DNA from: an uncultured bacterium
GTDB taxonomy: Bacteria > Bacteroidota > Ignavibacteria > Ignavibacteriales > Melioribacteraceae
DNA length: 20,901 nt
Direction: 5' to 3'
NCBI GenBank assembly: GCA_937936675.1
Contig: CALDDL010000303.1
Coordinates: 1-20,901 of the forward strand
Below, in pieces: positions 17,301 to 20,901 of this stretch. The notes below the pieces were generated by a model. It had not been told where the DNA came from, made no database searches, and saw only the letters and a program-made list of their open reading frames with translations. The stretch's first letter is position 1; every line of letters begins with the position of its first letter. A program made the translations under genes and the position numbers.

Positions 17301-17959
17301 GTTGGGTCTAATTTACCGCTTCTTGATTTACCTATTAAGTTATTATACTCATTACTAAATTCTCTAAAGTTCATTACTCCGGCATTTTTAATATTCGGTA
17401 CGATTAATGAACGTGTGCCATCTCTTCTTGTTATATCAACTGCTATTCCTAAATTAATATAGCTTTTATTGACCATATTTGGTTTACCTTCAATCAAAGC
17501 AAAAGAATTATTAACATTCGGAAATTCCTTTATTGCTTGAACTACAGCAAAAGCAATTATATGAGTGAATGATATTTTTTTGTATCCGCTTCTAATAAGT
17601 TTTTCATTTATTAATATTCTATTTTCTTCTAAAATTTTTACAGATATTGAGCGTAATGAAGTTGCTATTGGAATTTCCAAGCTCCATGTCATATTTTCAA
17701 TCACCTTTGCCCCAACTCCGGTAATAATTTTTAATGTATCATCAGGAGAAATTGAGTAATTAGGGGCTAACTTAATTTCAGATTTTTTCTCAGCCTGAGG
17801 ATCATTATAAGAAGTGAGTTGATCAAAATATTTTTGCCAATAATCTGATACGCTTTTCCTATCTGATTGATATAAATCAAATAAATCTGCTACAAATCCG
17901 AAATTAAAGCCAAAGTGTTCAAACAAAATTTTATGATATTTTGACAGGTTATTATTCAT
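14369..17959 (-). CDS. kgd: Multifunctional 2-oxoglutarate dehydrogenase/decarboxylase (fused E2 acyltransferase-E1, Kgd type)
   Basis: This 1196-residue enzyme converts 2-oxoglutarate toward succinyl-CoA (TCA cycle) or succinic semialdehyde. Residues 1-45 are the helical E1 N-terminus. Residues about 80-320 form an E2 succinyltransferase catalytic domain, with TLTITNPGGIGTVSSTP and the motif DHRIIQGAESG near 287; no lipoyl or E1/E3-binding domain precedes it. From about 345 on the protein is a full E1: the TPP-binding motif GDGAFAGQG near 620 with NNQIGFTT after it, YGYSITDPLALVIWEAQFGD, LPHGYEGQGPEHSSARIERF, and a C-terminal SPSPASGSSKKY. This layout and length match mycobacterial Kgd (SucA), where lipoyl groups come from another protein. 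E2 classical active sites read DHRxxDG; Gln stands in place of that Asp here. ATG at 17957-17959 is preceded only by a weak AAAGAAAG purine stretch. It is divergent from the LysW cluster, which draws on the same substrate. Confidence 0.93.
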   Translation of the reverse strand: MNNNLSKYHKILFEHFGFNFGFVADLFDLYQSDRKSVSDYWQKYFDQLTSYNDPQAEKKSEIKLAPNYSISPDDTLKIITGVGAKVIENMTWSLEIPIATSLRSISVKILEENRILINEKLIRSGYKKISFTHIIAFAVVQAIKEFPNVNNSFALIEGKPNMVNKSYINLGIAVDITRRDGTRSLIVPNIKNAGVMNFREFSNEYNNLIGKSRSGKLDPTDFQGTTLTITNPGGIGTVSSTPRLMNGQGCIIAIGAIDFPPEYKALTPNSIASLGIGKIMNISSTYDHRIIQGAESGEFLSTIDKLLLGENNFYESIFTSLNILQKPIRWGQDLDSNNPFNKEVEAINKQAQIVLLINMYRVRGHLIAELNPLNQKAVYHPELDPSHFGFSIWDYDRFFISGNLQGLQSGTLREILKRIKNTYCGNMGIEYMHIQNPEEKLWIQTQIEPIENKFNFSPEWKKRIMEKLVIAEGFEHFLHTKFIGHKRFSLEGSETLIPCLDILLNDSAQENVEEVVLGMAHRGRLNVLSNVIGKSYEKIFSEFEDDIDPDSPQGTGDVKYHLGATGIYKTFAGKEIKVSISSNPSHLEFVNPVVEGIVRAKQTRNEDQQRNKYLPVLIHGDGAFAGQGIVAETLNLSQLPGYSTGGTIHIIINNQIGFTTTPEEARSSPYATDVAKMIQSPIIHVNSDDPESALWAMRLALMYRMKFNKDIVIDLIGYRRHGHNEGDDPVYTQPLMYKKIKEHPSVKNLYSQKSIKEKLFTTEELENLDNNIYSKLEKSLESEKKDDSTFNPEYSIAYPIEEKTSAIRNKETKVSFRELSKIVEMTTTFNENFSLNPKLQKHIEKRRKFLKGDAKIDWAFGESLAFGSLLLEGRPIRLSGQDSVRGTFSQRHLVFTDINTGEEINPLNFIQEGQAKIEALDSLLSESAVLGFEYGYSITDPLALVIWEAQFGDFANGAQVIIDNFIVCSYTKWQLRNNVVLLLPHGYEGQGPEHSSARIERFLILAAEENMRICYPTTPAQYFHLLRSQVHQEIEKPLIVFTPKSLLRHPSAVSLAEDLTDGYFNEIIVDKVEDSKAIKNVILTSGKIYYELKNYYESNSIQNYLILRIEQYYPFPLERLFEILKVYKNLENLIWVQEEPKNMGAWNFIFNKLYEVLDKKYNLRFVGRPESPSPASGSSKKYLKSQKEVIEKAFSY

Positions 17960-18116
17960 ATTTTATTCTTTCTTTTTTTATGATAAACAGAAAACTACAA
18001 CTATTTGTTCAATAAGATAATGAATTGGAATAATAAATGAATAATTATGAAAAAAAAATTGATAAAAAGATAATAATTATATAGTTTCGCAAATCAATAA
18101 TAAAAAAGGTTCAGAA
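17960..18116. promoter_or_regulatory. Divergent control region between kgd and lysW
   Basis: This 157-base, very AT-rich gap must carry promoters for both directions. For lysW a candidate pair is TTGATA (18059-18064) and TATAGT (18080-18085), with a short 15-base spacer, leaving a leader of about 25 bases. An AAGG Shine-Dalgarno (18106-18109) sits 7 bases before the lysW ATG. I found no convincing promoter on the kgd side. No lysine riboswitch fits in so short a leader, and I saw no strong inverted repeat for a repressor. Confidence 0.33.
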
Positions 18117-18284
18117 ATGAAAGCTGAATGTCCGGTTTGTGCAGCAACAATCGAACTATTAAAAGATGCAGTAGAGGGTGAATTACTTGAATGTCCTGAT
18201 TGCGGAACCGAATTAGAAGTAATCAGTTTAGACCCTGCTCTTTTGGCTGAAGCTCCGAAAGAAGAAGAAGACTGGGGGCAATAA
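18117..18284 (+). CDS. lysW: LysW-type amino-group carrier protein ending in Gln
   Basis: LysW is a small acidic carrier whose C-terminal glutamate is linked by LysX to the amino group of alpha-aminoadipate (or glutamate), shielding it during reduction and transamination. The 55-residue product has two zinc-knuckle Cys pairs, Cys5/Cys8 and Cys26/Cys29. The conserved core ECPDCGTELEVISLDP is present, about 15 of the 55 residues are acidic, and the C-terminus is EEEDWGQ. Characterised LysW proteins end in EDWGE; here the last codon is CAA (18279-18281), giving Gln. I verified the frame codon by codon from ATG 18117, which has AAGG 7 bases upstream. The gene is short enough to be missed by length-filtered gene finding. 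It begins the cluster, and its last codons supply the G-rich Shine-Dalgarno-like stretch for the homocitrate synthase. Identity is confident; the effect of the Gln end is open. Confidence 0.93.
   Translation: MKAECPVCAATIELLKDAVEGELLECPDCGTELEVISLDPALLAEAPKEEEDWGQ
18274..18278 (+). promoter_or_regulatory. Ribosome-binding site for homocitrate synthase inside lysW
   Basis: GGGGG within the Trp-Gly codons at the end of lysW is the only purine-rich stretch before the TTG start at 18286, at a spacing of 7 bases. The lysW stop and this start are 1 base apart, so translation is probably coupled. Confidence 0.5.
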
Positions 18285-18285
18285 A

Positions 18286-19443
18286 TTGGTATCTGTCCTT
18301 GATTCTACTCTTCGGGAAGGAGAACAAACTCCCGGTGTTTATTTTGATAAGCATATCAAATTGGCTATTGCCTCTCTGCTTGATGAGGTGGGAGTAGATA
18401 TTATTGAAGCCGGTCATCCAACGGTAACTCCCGAAATTCATGCGTCCGTAGAATCAATTGCTCAAAAAGGTTTTAAGTCAATTATTGGTGCTCATTCTCG
18501 TTCCCTTAAGTCCGATGTTGATCTAGCTTTACAATGTGGTGTTAATTTCCTCGGTATCTTCTATTGCGTTTCAGATGAGAGATTAAATACAGTATTTAAA
18601 AAAGATCTATCAACTGCTATATCCCAAATTCAAGAAGTTATCTCGTATGCAAAATCTGTAAGACCTGATCTATTAATTCGCTATACACCCGAAGATACAG
18701 TCCGATCTCAGTTTGAAAATGTAATTAATGCAGCTTCGGCTGCCGTAGAAGCCGGCGCTGATATTATCAGTGTTGCCGATACAACTGGATACATGGTCCC
18801 CGGAACGGAAAGAAATATGTACGATTATATTTCTCGTCTTAAGGATGAACTTTCCAAAAAAGGTCTTAATCCTAAGATAGCCGTACATTGCCATAATGAT
18901 CGTGGATTTGCTCTTGCCAATGCCTTAGAAGCATATAGAGCAGGTGCGGAAATTATTGATGCCGCAGTTTTAGGACTTGGTGAAAGAGCGGGAATCGTTG
19001 ATCTCGCTCAATTACTTGTTGTCTTAACCGCTGATTTTGATCATACCAAATGGAACTTAGAAAAATTAAAAGATTTATATGATTTAGTAAGTAAGCATTC
19101 ACATGTTCCTATACCATCGAATTATCCTATAATGGGGCAAAATGCATTTACTCATTGTGCCGGAGTTCATACACATGCCGCCTCTGTTAATCCAATGCAT
19201 TATGAAAGCCTAAGTCCTGAATTAGTTGGAAGAGAAAGAAAATTTGCTCTAGACCACATGTCCGGTATAGCTTCACTTAGATATGCACTTCAACTTATAA
19301 AAGAAGATGACTTGGGCAATGACCTCGAAAACGATATTCTTAAAGAAGTTAAATCTGTCGGTCAAAGAGGTAGAACTATCGATTTACCAGAACTAAAGCA
19401 TATTGTTGATTCCTGCAAACATCATAAGTCCTATAAGAACTGA
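18286..19443 (+). CDS. Homocitrate synthase (DRE-TIM metallolyase family, lysine route)
   Basis: Homocitrate synthase condenses 2-oxoglutarate with acetyl-CoA, the committed step of the alpha-aminoadipate pathway to lysine. The 385-residue length fits LysS/NifV-type enzymes. The N-terminus LDSTLREGEQTPG gives metal ligand Asp6 and the Arg10-Glu11 pair. The second metal motif HCHND places His201 and His203, followed by the family-typical GLGERAG. HTHAASVNP lies further on. There is no regulatory LeuA dimer (allosteric) domain like that of isopropylmalate synthase, matching the homocitrate type. The start is TTG at 18286; the downstream sequence begins right at the conserved barrel strand, so little N-terminus is missing. 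It follows lysW by 1 base. Relatives make isopropylmalate or citramalate, but the lysW and lysX neighbours argue for homocitrate. The stop lies inside a hairpin. Confidence 0.88.
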   Translation: MVSVLDSTLREGEQTPGVYFDKHIKLAIASLLDEVGVDIIEAGHPTVTPEIHASVESIAQKGFKSIIGAHSRSLKSDVDLALQCGVNFLGIFYCVSDERLNTVFKKDLSTAISQIQEVISYAKSVRPDLLIRYTPEDTVRSQFENVINAASAAVEAGADIISVADTTGYMVPGTERNMYDYISRLKDELSKKGLNPKIAVHCHNDRGFALANALEAYRAGAEIIDAAVLGLGERAGIVDLAQLLVVLTADFDHTKWNLEKLKDLYDLVSKHSHVPIPSNYPIMGQNAFTHCAGVHTHAASVNPMHYESLSPELVGRERKFALDHMSGIASLRYALQLIKEDDLGNDLENDILKEVKSVGQRGRTIDLPELKHIVDSCKHHKSYKN

Positions 19444-19456
19444 TCTAATCAGTTCT
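19436..19456 (+). other. Hairpin spanning the homocitrate synthase stop codon
   Basis: AGAACTGAT (19436-19444) and ATCAGTTCT (19448-19456) form a perfect 9-base stem with a 3-base loop covering the TGA stop (19441-19443). No T-run follows, so it is not a standard terminator; it could mark RNA processing or 3'-end protection between the first two genes and lysX. Confidence 0.55.
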
Positions 19457-19496
19457 CCACCTTAAATTTTAAAAATAATTATTAATTGGAGAAGAA

Positions 19497-20345
19497 ATGA
19501 AAGTCGGGTTGCTGCATTCACTTATACGTAAAGAAGAAAAATACTTAATTGAAGAATTTCAATCACGTAAGAATATCGAATTGGTATTACTTGATGATCG
19601 AAAGGCAGCTTTTAATATTGGTAAGGATAAATTTGATCTTGATATAGTTGTAGAGAGATGTATAAACCATTCAAGAGCCTTACATGCGCTTAAATTATAC
19701 GAATCAGCGGGTATCCCTTGTATTAATTCTTCTCACGTTGCAACAGTATGTGGTGATAAATTATTAACTTCTGTTGCTCTTGCTAAGGAAGGTGTTGCGC
19801 AACCGGAAGTAAGAGTTGCCTTCACGGAAGAATCCGCTCTTCAAACTATCGAAGAAATGGGTTATCCGGTAGTGCTAAAACCGGCAGTCGGTTCATGGGG
19901 AAGACTTCTTGCTAAAATTAATGATCGTGATTCTGCCGAAGCTATCCTTGAGCATAAAACTGTTCTTGGAAGTTACCATCACTCAATCTTCTACATCCAA
20001 AAATTTGTTGAGAAAAAAGGAAGAGATATCAGAAGTTTTGTTATAGGTGATAAGTGTATCGCAGCAATATATAGAACCTCACCTCATTGGGTTACAAATA
20101 CAGCAAGAGGCGGAGTGGCTACAAATTGTGTCGTAACTGATGAGCTAAATGATCTTTCAGTAAGAGCAGCTAAAGCAGTAGGCGGAGGTATTGTGGCTAT
20201 TGACGTTTTTGAAACTGAAAGAGGGCTAGAAGTTAACGAAGTGAATTATACAATGGAATTTAAAAATAGTATCTCTACAACCGGTGTAAATATTCCTAAA
20301 TTAATGGTTGATTATGTTTTACAAACACTTGAGGAATTTAAATGA
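19497..20345 (+). CDS. lysX: LysX: LysW--alpha-aminoadipate (or glutamate) ligase, ATP-grasp
   Basis: LysX uses ATP to form an isopeptide bond between the LysW C-terminus and the amino group of alpha-aminoadipate. The 282-residue protein matches the RimK/LysX ATP-grasp family. The N-terminal pre-ATP-grasp domain starts KVGLLHSLIRKEEKYLI. The ATP-binding glycine-rich loop GSWGRLLAKI follows PVVLKPAV near residue 125. Residues 199-206 (VTNTARGG) lie in the family's substrate-side loop. The metal ligands Glu248 and Asn250 sit in LEVNEVNYTMEFKNS. The start ATG has GGAG (19488-19491) 5 bases upstream. It is separated from the homocitrate synthase by 53 bases including a hairpin, and overlaps lysY by 4 bases (ATGA). 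Related ArgX enzymes act on glutamate for arginine; the homocitrate synthase next door favours aminoadipate, but dual use is possible. Confidence 0.92.
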   Translation: MKVGLLHSLIRKEEKYLIEEFQSRKNIELVLLDDRKAAFNIGKDKFDLDIVVERCINHSRALHALKLYESAGIPCINSSHVATVCGDKLLTSVALAKEGVAQPEVRVAFTEESALQTIEEMGYPVVLKPAVGSWGRLLAKINDRDSAEAILEHKTVLGSYHHSIFYIQKFVEKKGRDIRSFVIGDKCIAAIYRTSPHWVTNTARGGVATNCVVTDELNDLSVRAAKAVGGGIVAIDVFETERGLEVNEVNYTMEFKNSISTTGVNIPKLMVDYVLQTLEEFK

Positions 20346-20901
20346 ATAAGATAAAAGTCAGTATCGCCGGAGGTTCCGGATATACCGGTGGAGAATTACT
20401 CCGTTTGCTTTTATTCCATCCTAATATCGAGGTTGCTCAAGTAACATCGGAAGCTAATGTCGGAAAATTTGTTTATAAGATTCACCCTAATCTTAGAAAA
20501 TCTACTCAATTAAAATTCTCTTCAATCAATGAATTAGAAAAATGCGATCTTCTTTTCCTTTGTCTTCCTCATGGAAGTTCAATGAATAGAATCGATGAAT
20601 TTAAAAATATAGCAGAGAGAATAATTGATCTTAGCGGAGATTTTCGATTAAAAGATAAAGAAGAATTTAAAAAATGGTATCATCACGAACATTCTAATCC
20701 CGAAATGCTTAATGAATTTGTTTATGGAATACCTGAACTTCACCGCGATGAGATGAAAAATGCTAAATTAATTTCGAGTGCAGGATGTAACGCCACAACA
20801 TCTATTTTAGCTCTTTATCCTTTATACAAAGAAGGATTAATCGAAGAGGATAAGACAGTTATCGAAGTGAAAGTCGGTTCAAGCGAAGGAGGAAATAAAT
20901 T
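20342..20901 (+). CDS. lysY: LysY: LysW-aminoadipyl-phosphate reductase (ArgC family), cut by window edge
   Basis: This NADPH-dependent reductase converts the carrier-bound acyl phosphate to a semialdehyde, the step after LysZ kinase. I translated 186 codons by hand; the frame is open to the right edge. The N-terminus KVSIAGGSGYTGGELLRLLL is the dinucleotide-binding fold of the ArgC/LysY family. LCLPHG and IDLSGDFRL follow, and the active-site Cys is Cys149 in SSAGCNATTSILALYPL. The GCNATT form is closer to LysY/carrier-type enzymes than to the GCYPT form common in classic ArgC. It overlaps lysX by 4 bases, indicating coupled translation. LysZ, LysJ and LysK would be expected beyond the edge. 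A role in arginine synthesis cannot be excluded, since some organisms use one carrier for both pathways. Confidence 0.9.
   Translation, partial: MNKIKVSIAGGSGYTGGELLRLLLFHPNIEVAQVTSEANVGKFVYKIHPNLRKSTQLKFSSINELEKCDLLFLCLPHGSSMNRIDEFKNIAERIIDLSGDFRLKDKEEFKKWYHHEHSNPEMLNEFVYGIPELHRDEMKNAKLISSAGCNATTSILALYPLYKEGLIEEDKTVIEVKVGSSEGGNK

Noticed and set aside
17960..18116. Possible lysine riboswitch before lysW
   Set aside because: The gap is 157 bases and largely A/T runs without the paired helices of the L box, and the promoter candidate leaves only about 25 bases of leader.
18223..18441. Minus-strand open frame over the lysW end and homocitrate synthase start
   Set aside because: It lies antisense to two recognised genes and shows no conserved motif.

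Overview
The window is about 21 kb of AT-rich, densely coded bacterial chromosome. TAA and TGA both act as normal stops. The envelope genes (several lipoproteins, a SurA-type chaperone) indicate a diderm. Lipoprotein parvulins, NfnAB, a fused Kgd-type 2-oxoglutarate dehydrogenase and a LysW cluster together suggest the Bacteroidota/Chlorobiota/Ignavibacteriota group. An Ignavibacteria-like facultative anaerobe is the best guess, inferred from gene content and style rather than from a marker gene. I saw no rRNA, tRNA, CRISPR array, insertion sequence or prophage. No stretch over 300 bases lacks a gene; the longest gaps are about 90-160 bases.

Layout. A YqaA/DedA-type membrane protein runs leftward off the window edge (3-611, minus). 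Divergent from it, a long-chain acyl-CoA ligase (716-2536) is followed closely by nfnA and nfnB (2542-4913), the two subunits of an NADH-dependent ferredoxin:NADP+ oxidoreductase. A strong hairpin terminator (4936-4968) ends this unit. Next come metG (5034-7076) and an orphan beta-class DNA methyltransferase (7081-8019).

The envelope block starts behind a good promoter candidate at 8030-8057. It has three overlapping parvulin-type foldase genes: a 661-residue lipoprotein with two PpiC domains, a small lipoprotein with a degenerate domain, and a SurA-like protein. A MoxR AAA+ ATPase and a lipoprotein M23 peptidase follow. All five lie on the plus strand with gaps of 13 bases or less, or overlaps, and look like one operon for outer-membrane protein folding and cell-wall maintenance. 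The M23 gene overlaps tail-to-tail by 11 bases with a 1196-residue fused E2-E1 2-oxoglutarate dehydrogenase/decarboxylase (kgd) on the minus strand.

Divergent from kgd is a lysine-type cluster: lysW (carrier protein, too short for routine gene callers), a homocitrate synthase, lysX, and lysY, which runs off the right edge. Together they form the opening step and the carrier-bound steps of the alpha-aminoadipate route to lysine. Kgd consumes 2-oxoglutarate and homocitrate synthase starts from it, so the divergent pair sits at a branch point.

The most notable detail is that the LysW carrier ends in Asp-Trp-Gly-Gln rather than the expected Asp-Trp-Gly-Glu. The side chain that normally forms the isopeptide bond would therefore have to be deamidated first, or a different chemistry used. 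Other notable points are the Cys replacing a zinc-ligand His in the M23 peptidase, an actinobacterial-style fused Kgd in a probable non-actinobacterium, and a MoxR gene without its usual DUF58/VWA partners.
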